Notes under the pieces: model-generated
Seen by the model: the letters and a program-made list of their open reading frames with translations, nothing else
Told to the model about the DNA's origin: nothing
The model's database searches: none
Shown: one piece after another, positions 16,060 to 23,903 of the stretch
Position numbering within the stretch: position 1 is the stretch's first letter
Layout of the letters: every line of letters begins with the position of its first letter
Translations under genes and position numbers: made by a program
DNA from: Dehalococcoidia bacterium
GTDB taxonomy: Bacteria; Chloroflexota; Dehalococcoidia; Lucifugimonadales; SHYT01
Assembly (NCBI GenBank): GCA_009692665.1
Contig: SHYT01000007.1
Coordinates: forward strand, 1 to 32,053
Direction of reading: 5' to 3'
Length of the DNA stretch: 32,053 nucleotides

Positions 16060-17261
16060 AGCGACGCCGAGGGCTTTCGGAAGATAGCGAAGGAGCTGGT
16101 GAAGCCGTGCAAGTAGGTGCTCCCGCCGACCTGCCCAATCTCCCGGTTGCAGAAGAAGCCGCCCACAGAAATAGGTCCTGCAAGCTGGCGGAACATGGCC
16201 GTGTCATGATCTGGCTGGCGGTAAAGTCCTACACCGCGGCCGTTGCACTGAAAGAGAAGCGCGCCTTGGATGGGGCTTTTCCCCTTGGAAGCGCGCAAGT
16301 ACCGCGCAACTTGCCGGTGCAGGTCGTTTTCAGATGAGGTTGCGTCACGCACGTGAAACTGTACGACTTGGCTTTCGTGCAGCAGCTCGCTGATTGCCAA
16401 GGAGCCGCGCTCTTGGTCAGCCCCGACGATGTTGCGGATGAGATAGTCGCCTACAGGCCCATCGCTCAGTGAGAGGTGCGGCTTTACGGCAACGCCAAGG
16501 AGCAGGTTGCTGCTGAGTAGCTGCTGGTCATGCGGCGGGACCTTGGTGTAGAGCTTGCGCAGGTAGTGGATTGGAGGCTCTCCGTCCACCGCGCGCAGGA
16601 CGTTCTCTTCACACGCGGTTACACGGAGTGGCTCGCCGATGGGTTTGCAGCCCTGCGCCACGACTGTGTCGAGAGCCACATCACCGACCAGCGCCACGCC
16701 AATGGCACCTTCACGGAGCGCCTGGCTGCCCAGGTAGAGCCAATGCGCGCCGGGGCCGCGTCCGCCGCTAGCAAGTCCGCCTGCCTTAGGCGCGTTAGGA
16801 AAGGCGAAGTCCAAACCACTAATGAATTCTTCGCTGGGAGGCGTGAAGGGATCAATGAGCAACAGAAAGGACGGATTTTCCTCAGGTCTGACACCAGTGG
16901 CGCGAATCCACGCGTCAGGCGGGTCGTCTCCGGAGGGGCATCGCTCCTGGGTCACGTGAAACGGTGCTATGCGCACGTTGGGTAGGTAGCCGGCGGTCAG
17001 CGATACCGCAGAGTGGATCTCCACCTCTCGCCCGGCGCCAATGACGCCGCCGGCAGAGCCGCCAAAGATGACCGCGTTTGGAAAGTAGGCTTTCAGGAGC
17101 TGTGGCGCCTGGGCCGCGCCGTTGAAGTAGCTGGCAGACGCGAAAACCACAGCCAGAGAAGCAGGCGCGTCCGGCCCCAAGTCACGAGCGACCTGTGCAG
17201 CGCACGCGTCAAGGGCAGTTGTCAGGTCGAGCCCCTCAACCATTGCAGATGCCCATTTCAT
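16056..17261 (-). CDS. FIST domain sensory protein
   Basis: I choose ATG 17261 (GAGG 6 bases upstream), giving 401 residues that start at the family's N-terminus (MKWASAMVEG). Residues about 20-215 form FIST_N (LAVVFASASYFN, then FGGSAGGVIGAGREVE, the glycine-rich part that is most conserved) and about 215-390 FIST_C (GALLFQCNGRGVGLY, then GGFFCNREIGQVGGSTYLHG, the signature ending). FIST is a predicted intracellular input domain for small molecules, perhaps amino acids, and often occurs with signalling modules; here it is alone. The coupled YgjP-type gene downstream makes a two-gene unit. No signal peptide or membrane segment is present. Ligand unknown. Confidence 0.9.
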   Translation of the reverse strand: MKWASAMVEGLDLTTALDACAAQVARDLGPDAPASLAVVFASASYFNGAAQAPQLLKAYFPNAVIFGGSAGGVIGAGREVEIHSAVSLTAGYLPNVRIAPFHVTQERCPSGDDPPDAWIRATGVRPEENPSFLLLIDPFTPPSEEFISGLDFAFPNAPKAGGLASGGRGPGAHWLYLGSQALREGAIGVALVGDVALDTVVAQGCKPIGEPLRVTACEENVLRAVDGEPPIHYLRKLYTKVPPHDQQLLSSNLLLGVAVKPHLSLSDGPVGDYLIRNIVGADQERGSLAISELLHESQVVQFHVRDATSSENDLHRQVARYLRASKGKSPIQGALLFQCNGRGVGLYRQPDHDTAMFRQLAGPISVGGFFCNREIGQVGGSTYLHGFTSSFAIFRKPSASL

Positions 17262-17469
17262 GGCAGGCCTCGCAGCAATGCCGTATCGGGAGCAGATCAT
17301 CGACGGCGATCGCTCTTAGGGTACGGCAATGGGCTGTAGATGTGTAGGGGCCTGGAAATGCCGATGAGGAATACCCATAGAATGTGCCGGATAAGGGATG
17401 TGTAAAAAGAGGAGAGGCCACCGGTGGCATCTCCTCTTGGGATGCACAGTCTATACCAGTTTTGTGGCG

Positions 17470-17870
17470 TTACGTTTCTTCAGCGAGAGGGCCGTTCTCA
17501 TCTCTAGAGGACCCTTCCAGCGGGCGTGGGTACGTGGCAATGGACCGCTGGGGAAGCACGCGAATCTTGCGCCTGTTGGCGGCTACCTCACACTCAACGT
17601 GGCGCATGGCTGTTGGCAGAGCACCCAATCACGCTTCAGGGATGGACTTGCCGCACTCAACGCAGGTACCGTATGTGCCTTCATCCATGCGTCGCAGTGC
17701 GGTCTCGATCGCGTTGATCTGTTCATACAGGTACGTCGACTGGGTCTGCAAGACATCTTGTTGGGCCGTATCGCTTCCCACGTCACCCAAGTCGGAGCCG
17801 GGCACCCCTTCGTCCGCCTGTGAGGTGGAGATCTGGTTCACCTCTTCCGCGATGCGCGACCTGCATTCGT
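17470..17870 (-). pseudogene. DksA/TraR-type zinc finger protein, interrupted by TGA
   Basis: The frame reads SRIAEEVNQISTSQADEGVP, SDLGDVGSDTAQQDVLQT, then INAIETALRRMDEGTYGTCV with CGKSIPEA: a DksA/TraR coiled-coil and first zinc knuckle (CVEC). A TGA at 17631-17629 follows; the frame continues LGALPTAMRHVEC, the position of the second knuckle, and stays open to TAA 17470. CGA to TGA would explain the stop. The first Cys of the second knuckle is His (RHVEC), so zinc binding is doubtful even with readthrough, although some family members lack these cysteines. No clean start: GTG 17841 would omit the first helix, and the ATG at 17875 is in another frame. DksA-like proteins bind RNA polymerase through the secondary channel. 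Confidence 0.7.
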
Positions 17871-17872
17871 TC

Positions 17873-17910
17873 CATAGGTGAGGTCGCTTTGGGCCGCGCC
17901 CTCACCTATG
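17873..17910 (-). terminator. Hairpin terminator after the MFS gene
   Basis: CATAGGTGAGG (17873-17883) and CCTCACCTATG (17900-17910) pair perfectly over 11 bp; after one mismatch CGC/GCG extends the stem. It lies 57 bases past the MFS stop on the minus strand and abuts the 5' end of the DksA-like pseudogene. No T-run follows. Confidence 0.5.
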
Positions 17911-17966
17911 CGTGTTAACGGCGCGCAGCCCTCCGCTTCGATCCAGGGTACGTGCTACAGGCACCG

Positions 17967-19292
17967 TTATGCTTTCGCGAGTCCTGCAACAGGTGTGGAA
18001 GGGTGCTCATTCTTGGGCAGTCGCGGCGGCTTGGCCAGGAGGAGGAGGAGACCAGAGACCAGGAAGGCTACCAGCGTCATGCTCCAGACGATGCGCGTGT
18101 TCAAGCTTGATTCCAGCAGCATGCCGAAGAGGGGAGCGCTGATTGCGGACGTTCCGACCGCGATGGGGAAGACGATGCCGCGTATAGTGCCCAGGAACTT
18201 TCGTCCGTAGTAGTTGGGCCAGATGAGGTTGTTCACCGTAATATTTGCGCCCATAAAGGCGCCCCACAAGAAGTTATGGGCCAGAATTGGGAAGGCGCCG
18301 CCGGTGGCAAACACCATGGGCACCATGGATAGGCTAATGCCGAGCCCCCAGATGCCAGCCAGATAACGTACATGTATGCGCTCTGCAAGCAGTCCAAAGA
18401 GCAGGCCGGAGACAACAACGACGGCTGGATCGACTGCTGTGCCGAATGCCACCATTGCGGGCTGAACGCCCACGTCCCGCCAGAAGGATACACGGTACAC
18501 GAGTGTCCCCTGGATGACCAGCCCCGCCAGTCCCATAGCGCTCAGGATAATCCAGATGGTTGGGTTGCGGAACATCTGGCGCGTGGTCCAATCCTGGTCA
18601 GTAGCCATGGTCGTTTGCGCGCTGGGCTTGTTGGTATCTCCCGCAATGCTGCGCGCGCCATCCGGTTGCAGGCCGATGGACTCCGGGTCCTTGCGCATGA
18701 AGAGCGCGCATGCAGGCACCGCCAGCGTAATGAGGAGCACGCCGAAGATGGCCCACGCGGTGCGCCATCCGGCTGTAGTGATGATCCACTGGGCTATGGG
18801 GATGAGCACTGCGGTGCCCAAGGGCATGCCAACGGAGGCAATGGCAAGGGCACGGCCTCGTTTTGCCTGGAACCACTTTGCTACCGGGACGGAAGTGAGT
18901 AGCTGGCCGGCCGGGCCACCAAAGCCGCTCAGTCCGGAAATAGCGGATAGTGCGTAGAACATCCACAGGTCGTGTGTGAACGCAAGACCAATGAGACAGG
19001 AACCGGCTACCAGACCAGCGGCAGTCCCCAGCCAGCGTGCCCCAATACGGTCCACGAGCATGCCCACGAAGGGTGAAGAGATGCCAGCAACTGCTAGACG
19101 GAAGGTCAATCCCCAAGCAAGCGCGCTGCGACTCCAGCCAAGGTCATCGCTCATGGGAACAATGAAGAAGGAGAAAATGACGGCATTGGTGGGCGATGAG
19201 GCGATGTTCATCAGAAGCGCCACCACGACGACGACCCAGCCGTAGAAGATGCTTGATGGGACAATCGAAGGTGCGGAGGGCGAACGCCTCAT
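17967..19292 (-). CDS. Major facilitator superfamily transporter
   Basis: The product (441 residues from ATG 19292; GTG 19301 adds three) is hydrophobic throughout with about 12 membrane helices. Helix 1 is YGWVVVVVALLMNIASSPTN, and the loop after helix 2 has GMLVDRIGARWLG, the family's motif A (G-x3-D-R-x-G-x-R). A longer cytoplasmic loop (about 195-225, MRKDPESIGLQPDGA) lies between helices 6 and 7. The pattern resembles the oxalate/formate and monocarboxylate antiporter branch, in which helix 1 is followed by a short loop with SFFIVPM. Substrate is likely an organic anion, but this is inference. No clear ribosome binding site. It diverges from the DUF1800/DUF1501 operon; GTCAC/GTGAC at 19323-19338 between them may be a shared operator. 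Confidence 0.88.
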   Translation of the reverse strand: MRRSPSAPSIVPSSIFYGWVVVVVALLMNIASSPTNAVIFSFFIVPMSDDLGWSRSALAWGLTFRLAVAGISSPFVGMLVDRIGARWLGTAAGLVAGSCLIGLAFTHDLWMFYALSAISGLSGFGGPAGQLLTSVPVAKWFQAKRGRALAIASVGMPLGTAVLIPIAQWIITTAGWRTAWAIFGVLLITLAVPACALFMRKDPESIGLQPDGARSIAGDTNKPSAQTTMATDQDWTTRQMFRNPTIWIILSAMGLAGLVIQGTLVYRVSFWRDVGVQPAMVAFGTAVDPAVVVVSGLLFGLLAERIHVRYLAGIWGLGISLSMVPMVFATGGAFPILAHNFLWGAFMGANITVNNLIWPNYYGRKFLGTIRGIVFPIAVGTSAISAPLFGMLLESSLNTRIVWSMTLVAFLVSGLLLLLAKPPRLPKNEHPSTPVAGLAKA

Positions 19293-19455
19293 GACGGTCA
19301 CTGTAGCACAACTTCCTAATCCGTCACGCCAAAGTGACAGTACCTTATCCCAACTAACCTTCCTTGGGCTGGCCGTTTCCGTGTAAGATTAGGTCATCGT
19401 TTGACGCATCCGACTGGTGCGTGTCCCTTTTTAAGACGAGGAAGAACAGAAGGTA

Positions 19456-21231
19456 ATGGAGACACGTAGGGCGAAGCCTTCTACCACCCCAGAGCGACAA
19501 CCAACTCCTTTTGGGCGCAATTTTGACCGGCGGCAATTCCTCATCCACGCCGCCGTTCTCGGCCTTTCCACGGCGGGTGCGCTCGCCTTTCTGGAAGCAT
19601 GCACTCAGGTAGACACACAGAAGGGCGCGATTCCTACGTCCACCACCACGCCGCAACCCAACACCATGGCCTCGGCAATGGCGCAGTCCGACTCTGCGGC
19701 GGCGTTCTCCGCCACCACCATGGTGCCGCTGGAACCGCCCGCGGAACCGTCGCCCGTGTACCAGATGCCCGTTATGAGTGCCGACGCGCCGACGCCTACC
19801 AGCGAATCCCTGGCGACGAGATTGGCCCCGCCTGCGGCGTCTCCGCCAAGACCACCGGCGGCTACCGCGAACGCGCAACAGCCTAGCCCCACACCAGTTA
19901 CCTCTTCGGCGTCAAGCGCAGTTTCGCCGCTCCGCGTCCAGCTTGCTCACCTGCTCCGCCGTGCGGGATTCGGTGCCACGCAGACGGAGTTGAACCAGTT
20001 CGAGAAGATGGGCTATCAGGCGACGGTTGACTACCTGCTGGACTACGACAAAGTGGACGACAGCGAGCTGGCCAATCGCATCGCCGCCGATAAGTTCGAC
20101 ATGACGCGGCTGCGCGATATGCAACGGCTCTGGCTCATCAAGATGATGTACACCAAGCGTCCGTTGCAGGAACGAATGGTGCTGTTCTGGCATGGGCTGC
20201 TCACTAGCGCGGGGCAGAAAGTGAACCAGTACAACCTGCTCCAGAACCAGAACGAACTGTTCCGGCAAAACGCGCTCGGCAACTTCGACGCGCTCGTCAA
20301 GAAGGTCTCGCGCGATCCGGCGATGCTCATCTACCTGGACAACCGTGTGAACCGCCGCGGTGCGGCCAACGAAAACTATGCTCGCGAGCTGATGGAGCTG
20401 TTCACCATGGGTGTGGGGAACTACACGGAAATTGATATCCGCGAGTCCGCCCGTGCGTTCACCGGCTGGACCGTTAACCAGAACTTCCAGTTTGTGGACA
20501 ACATACTCCAGCACGACACGGGAAACAAAACGTTTATGGGGAAGACAGGCAACTTTAACGGCGACCACATGATCGACATCATTTTTCAGCAGCGCGCCAC
20601 GGCCCGGTATCTGCCCAGCAGGTTATTCCAGTTCTTGGCATATCGAAACCCTGACTCAAAGGTGATTGACCGGCTGGCCGATGTGTTTGTGACCAGCAAG
20701 TTCAGCGTACGCGCCCTGGTGCGCGAGATACTCCTTAGCCCCGAGTTCCGGTCGCCCCAGGCGTACCGCGCCATCATCCGCAGCCCGGTGGACTTTGTGG
20801 TCAGCACGTTCCGCACCATGGGTCTGGAAACAGATGCGGCGGGGCTTGCCGCCGCGATGTCGCGTATGAACCAGGACCTGTTCGACCCGCCGAACGTCGC
20901 GGGGTGGCCCGGCGGCCCTTCATGGCTGACCAGCAACACACTCATTGAGAGGCTGAACTTCGTGAACCGCATCGCCAACGCGCGTGGGAGCATCGTGGTG
21001 TTTCCGCCGTCTGGCAACGCGCGCGCGGGCATGCTCACAGCACTTCAGCAGACCATGGACTTCTACATCACTGTGCTGCTGGACGGCAATGTGCCGCCGG
21101 ACGAGTGGAAGGTGTTGCAAACCTACGCAGACCGCATTGCGGTGGCAGGCGCAACCCAGCAGATTGTTGAGATCAGGCAGCGCAGCCTGGTCTATTTGCT
21201 GCTGGGTTCGCCGGACTTCGAGTTGTCATGA
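19456..21231 (+). CDS. DUF1800 family exported protein, Tat signal
   Basis: The 591-residue protein has a twin-arginine signal: FDRRQFLIHAAVLGL (Arg25, Arg26), a hydrophobic stretch and Cys49 in LEAC, possibly a lipidation site though Glu at -2 is unusual. A long Pro/Thr/Ser/Ala-rich spacer (about 50-155) leads to the DUF1800 domain: HLLRRAGFGATQTELNQF (about 164-181), PLQERMVLFWHG, NENYARELMELFTMGVGNYT, and FDPPNVAGWPGG. These are the conserved parts of the family. DUF1800 proteins are nearly always encoded next to DUF1501, as here; they are folded in the cytoplasm and exported, role unknown. ATG 19456 follows GAAGG closely. First gene of a two-gene operon. Confidence 0.9.
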   Translation: METRRAKPSTTPERQPTPFGRNFDRRQFLIHAAVLGLSTAGALAFLEACTQVDTQKGAIPTSTTTPQPNTMASAMAQSDSAAAFSATTMVPLEPPAEPSPVYQMPVMSADAPTPTSESLATRLAPPAASPPRPPAATANAQQPSPTPVTSSASSAVSPLRVQLAHLLRRAGFGATQTELNQFEKMGYQATVDYLLDYDKVDDSELANRIAADKFDMTRLRDMQRLWLIKMMYTKRPLQERMVLFWHGLLTSAGQKVNQYNLLQNQNELFRQNALGNFDALVKKVSRDPAMLIYLDNRVNRRGAANENYARELMELFTMGVGNYTEIDIRESARAFTGWTVNQNFQFVDNILQHDTGNKTFMGKTGNFNGDHMIDIIFQQRATARYLPSRLFQFLAYRNPDSKVIDRLADVFVTSKFSVRALVREILLSPEFRSPQAYRAIIRSPVDFVVSTFRTMGLETDAAGLAAAMSRMNQDLFDPPNVAGWPGGPSWLTSNTLIERLNFVNRIANARGSIVVFPPSGNARAGMLTALQQTMDFYITVLLDGNVPPDEWKVLQTYADRIAVAGATQQIVEIRQRSLVYLLLGSPDFELS

Positions 21232-21265
21232 GGCGCCCTTCCTGAATAGCGAAAGGAGCGACAAC

Positions 21266-22516
21266 ATGCTGACACGACGAGAGTTTTTGCAGCGCACGGC
21301 GCTGGTTGGTACCGCGAGCGCTTTGCTGCCCACGGTATTCCAGAAAGCCATCTTCGCCGCCGAACAGGAAGGCATGGTGACGCCGGACCAGGCAACAAAC
21401 CGAACGCTCGTCGTGATCCAGATGGCTGGCGGGAATGACGGCCTCAATACGGTTGTGCCGTACGGGGACGGCCGCTACTACACCGCCCGGCGGACAACCG
21501 CTATTCCGCAGAACCAGGTGCTCACGCTCAACAGCGAAGTCGGCCTGCACCCGTCGCTGACCAAGTTCAAAGCGCTGTGGGACTCCGGCGTGTTGGGAAT
21601 CGTTGAAGGAGTGGGCTATCCCAACCCGAGCTTCTCGCACTTCGACTCTATGCGCATTTGGCAGTCCGCAGATCCGTCACAGAAGGCCACCGAGGGCTGG
21701 CTGGGACGGTATTTCGACAGCCTGAACCTTGACCCGCACCTGTTCCAGGGGTTGTGCGTCGGCGGCAACCTCGCGTCGTCCATGCAGTCGCCGAACGTGG
21801 TCATCCCCGTCGTGCAGAGCGTTGCGGCGTACCAGCTACAGGGTGACCCGGTGTCCGCGCAGCTCAGCACGGTGCGTCTTCAGGCACTCCGCGCACTGTA
21901 CACCGCCATGCCGTCGAGCACCCCTTCGGCTGCGCTGCTCCGAAGCACACTGGAGACGGTAGACAACACATCGAAAAAGCTGGTGGACGCCGAGAAGGCG
22001 TATGTACCCGCGGTGCAGTATCCTAACACCGACCTTGCGACCGGCCTGAAGCTGATTGCCCAGGCAATCCAGGCAGACCTTGGCGTGCAAGTGTGCCATG
22101 TGGCAATCGGCGGCTTCGACACCCACGCGGCTGAGCTTCCCGCGCACACACGCTTGATGACCGCGCTGTCCGAGAGCATCTTCGCGTTCTATCAGGACTT
22201 GAAGGCGCACGGCAAGGACAAGAACGTCGTCATCATGACGTGGTCTGAGTTCGGCCGGCGCGTGGGCGAAAACGGCAGCGGCGGCACGGACCACGGGAGC
22301 GCGGCGCCACTCTTCGTCGTCGGCACACCGGTCAAGGGCGGGCTGTACGGTCAGCGGCCTAACCTGGGCAAGCTGGACGACGGCAACCTGCGCTTTACCA
22401 CAGACTTCCGCTCGGTGTACAAGACGGTGCTGGACGACTGGCTGACCGCGCCCGCAGACCTGATTCTGGGCGGCAAGTTTGAGTCTCTTAAGATGTTCCG
22501 CACGGACCTCGCTTAA
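21266..22516 (+). CDS. DUF1501 family exported protein, Tat signal
   Basis: From ATG 21266 (AAGGAG 7 bases upstream) this is a 416-residue protein starting MLTRREFLQRTALVGT, a Tat signal ending before about residue 32. The mature part shows DUF1501 motifs: VVIQMAGGNDGLNTVVPYGD, GLHPSLTKFKALWDSGVLGI, GYPNPSFSHFDSMRIWQSAD, GGFDTHAAE, VIMTWSEFGRRVGENGSGGT with DHGSAAPLFVVG. The Asp, His and acidic residues in these motifs are like those of the alkaline-phosphatase/sulfatase superfamily to which the family is distantly related, suggesting metal-dependent hydrolysis of an extracellular substrate. It is 34 bases downstream of the DUF1800 gene and clearly co-transcribed. Confidence 0.92.
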   Translation: MLTRREFLQRTALVGTASALLPTVFQKAIFAAEQEGMVTPDQATNRTLVVIQMAGGNDGLNTVVPYGDGRYYTARRTTAIPQNQVLTLNSEVGLHPSLTKFKALWDSGVLGIVEGVGYPNPSFSHFDSMRIWQSADPSQKATEGWLGRYFDSLNLDPHLFQGLCVGGNLASSMQSPNVVIPVVQSVAAYQLQGDPVSAQLSTVRLQALRALYTAMPSSTPSAALLRSTLETVDNTSKKLVDAEKAYVPAVQYPNTDLATGLKLIAQAIQADLGVQVCHVAIGGFDTHAAELPAHTRLMTALSESIFAFYQDLKAHGKDKNVVIMTWSEFGRRVGENGSGGTDHGSAAPLFVVGTPVKGGLYGQRPNLGKLDDGNLRFTTDFRSVYKTVLDDWLTAPADLILGGKFESLKMFRTDLA

Positions 22517-22554
22517 CCCGGCGAGTCGGCGTTCACGCGAGGGGACAGGGCAAC

Positions 22555-22716
22555 TTATTTGGGCATTAGGATTGGCGCCACTTCCGTGAGTAGGTCGTTA
22601 TACTGCGCCTTGACGGCGTTGAACCCGGCCTCATCCAGAAGAGTCGGCCAAAAGACAGGCTTTCCATCTTCGCAAAACACCTCTTTCGCGATGAGGTAGC
22701 CTACTCGCGGTATTCT
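22555..22716 (-). pseudogene. Orphan C-terminal fragment of an unknown protein
   Basis: Immediately after and overlapping the end of the ACT gene, another frame is open for 53 codons to TAA 22555: it includes VGYLIAKEVFCEDGKPVFW and AGFNAVKAQYNDLLTEVAPI. The residue pattern is protein-like, with a helical, acidic C-terminus, yet there is no start codon with a ribosome binding site; a TGA lies upstream. It may be the rest of a longer gene cut by an indel. I cannot name the family. Confidence 0.35.
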
Positions 22717-23015
22717 TCAAAGGACACCATGATGCCCACGCGCGCGGCCTCGTCTGAGTAACGAAGCTCCCACGCCATGCCAAACCGCTGGGCAATCGGC
22801 GCAAAGGCTTCTACTGCTTCCTGCCGCGACAGCTTGAAGCCGTTGAGCTCCCACTCAACACGCTGGAGAAACGTATTTGTCATTTTGTCAGTGTGCTGAT
22901 CCGCATGAATGACGTTGCCGTTATTGCGATAGACGAACTCCGCAACTGCAGCGACCAAGCCTTTCTGATCTTTGCAGGTAATGAGCAATACGGCAGTGCC
23001 GCTTTGGGGGTTCAT
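22701..23015 (-). CDS. ACT-domain protein resembling the N-terminus of formyltetrahydrofolate deformylase
   Basis: The 104-residue protein starts at ATG 23015 (GAGGT 7 bases upstream). Residues 8-90 match the ACT domain of PurU: AVLLITCKDQKGLVAAVAEF, then NNGNVIHADQHTDKM and FLQRVEWELNGF. PurU normally continues from ...VGIMVS into a 200-residue formyltransferase-like catalytic domain (total about 285); here the frame ends FEEYRE shortly after VGIMVS. It is therefore either a free-standing ACT regulatory protein that binds glycine, methionine or another amino acid, or a truncated purU. The overlapping frame downstream (orphan fragment) does not look like the PurU catalytic domain. No partner gene nearby. 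Confidence 0.65.
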   Translation of the reverse strand: MNPQSGTAVLLITCKDQKGLVAAVAEFVYRNNGNVIHADQHTDKMTNTFLQRVEWELNGFKLSRQEAVEAFAPIAQRFGMAWELRYSDEAARVGIMVSFEEYRE

Positions 23016-23122
23016 GGAACAGACCTCATCAAAAAACTAGCGTTCAGGTGATATAAAAGTAGCATAGCGCAGGCTTGTTTTCAGCATAATTGCCGCTGAA
23101 ATGCATAAGAGTGAAGTGCTAC

Positions 23123-23692
23123 TCATCGAACTTCTTTGGCTTGACGTAAGAGGAACGTCAGGAGCATACGGTCAAACCCAAGCTCGCGCGCTTTTGCTGC
23201 GTCCTCTTGCGCCTGCTCACGATGGTTCAATTGCGTGTGAGCCATGGCGCGGACGGCGTACGCGGACGCCATGTTCCCATCAAGCGTAAGCGCTTTTGTT
23301 GCATCGAGAACTGCTTCGTCGACACGCCCCAGGTCATAGTAGGCGGCAGCGCGATTGTTGTACGCGTGCGCGTGCTGGGGATGGAGGTGGATAGCATCGG
23401 TGAAATCTTCCACCGCCATGATGTGCTGCTTCAGATGGACATAGGCCATTCCGCGGTTGTAGTACGCGTCGGAGTTTGCAGGGTTAAGGTGGATTGCGCT
23501 GGTGAGGTCATCAATGGCAAGGATGGGCTCCGCGAGCTGGCCGTGCAGAATGCCGCGGCGGTGGTACGCCTCCGCGTCGCCGGGATTCTCCGCGATGTGC
23601 TTGTTGAGGTCATCCACCAGCGCTTGCAGACGCGCGATGTCGGTTTCGGCCTGTGCATCCTGCGGCTGGCCGTGTGGGGACTGTCCCTGCAT
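23123..23692 (-). CDS. Tetratricopeptide repeat protein
   Basis: A 189-residue protein with about four TPR units between residues 28 and 170: AEAYHRRGILHGQLAEPILA, SDAYYNRGMAYVHLKQHIMA, AHAYNNRAAAYYDLGRVDEA and ASAYAVRAMAHTQLNHREQA. Each has the usual Trp/Tyr-Gly-Tyr-Ala positions and the Pro at the end (NPGD, NPAN, HPQH). The N-terminal 27 residues are Gln/His-rich and unstructured; no signal peptide or membrane segment. AAGGA precedes ATG 23692 at good spacing. TPRs bind partner proteins; the partner is not indicated. It diverges from the CoA-transferase gene. Confidence 0.85.
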   Translation of the reverse strand: MQGQSPHGQPQDAQAETDIARLQALVDDLNKHIAENPGDAEAYHRRGILHGQLAEPILAIDDLTSAIHLNPANSDAYYNRGMAYVHLKQHIMAVEDFTDAIHLHPQHAHAYNNRAAAYYDLGRVDEAVLDATKALTLDGNMASAYAVRAMAHTQLNHREQAQEDAAKARELGFDRMLLTFLLRQAKEVR

Positions 23693-23770
23693 GAAGCTAT
23701 TCCTTGGAAACGACTCGTTTCATGATAGCAGTCAGTGAGCGGCGCAGCATTCCAAGATTGAAGAGATGGT

Positions 23771-23799
23771 TGACAACTGCTTGCCTTCGTGTTAATCCT
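23771..23799 (+). promoter_or_regulatory. Candidate promoter for the CoA-transferase gene
   Basis: A perfect -35 TTGACA (23771-23776) lies 17 bases before TAATCC (23794-23799), a poor -10. It would leave a leader of about 98 bases before GTG 23904. A weak -10 would suggest activator dependence. Confidence 0.4.
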
Positions 23800-23903
23800 T
23801 GCGCAGACATCAGGCCATCATTGTAGAGGCCTCGCAGCCAAACTACGCACGCCTCCCCAAGTGGTTCCTGTTGCTCCTAAGACAGAGGCGAGGAGGAGGA
23901 AGC

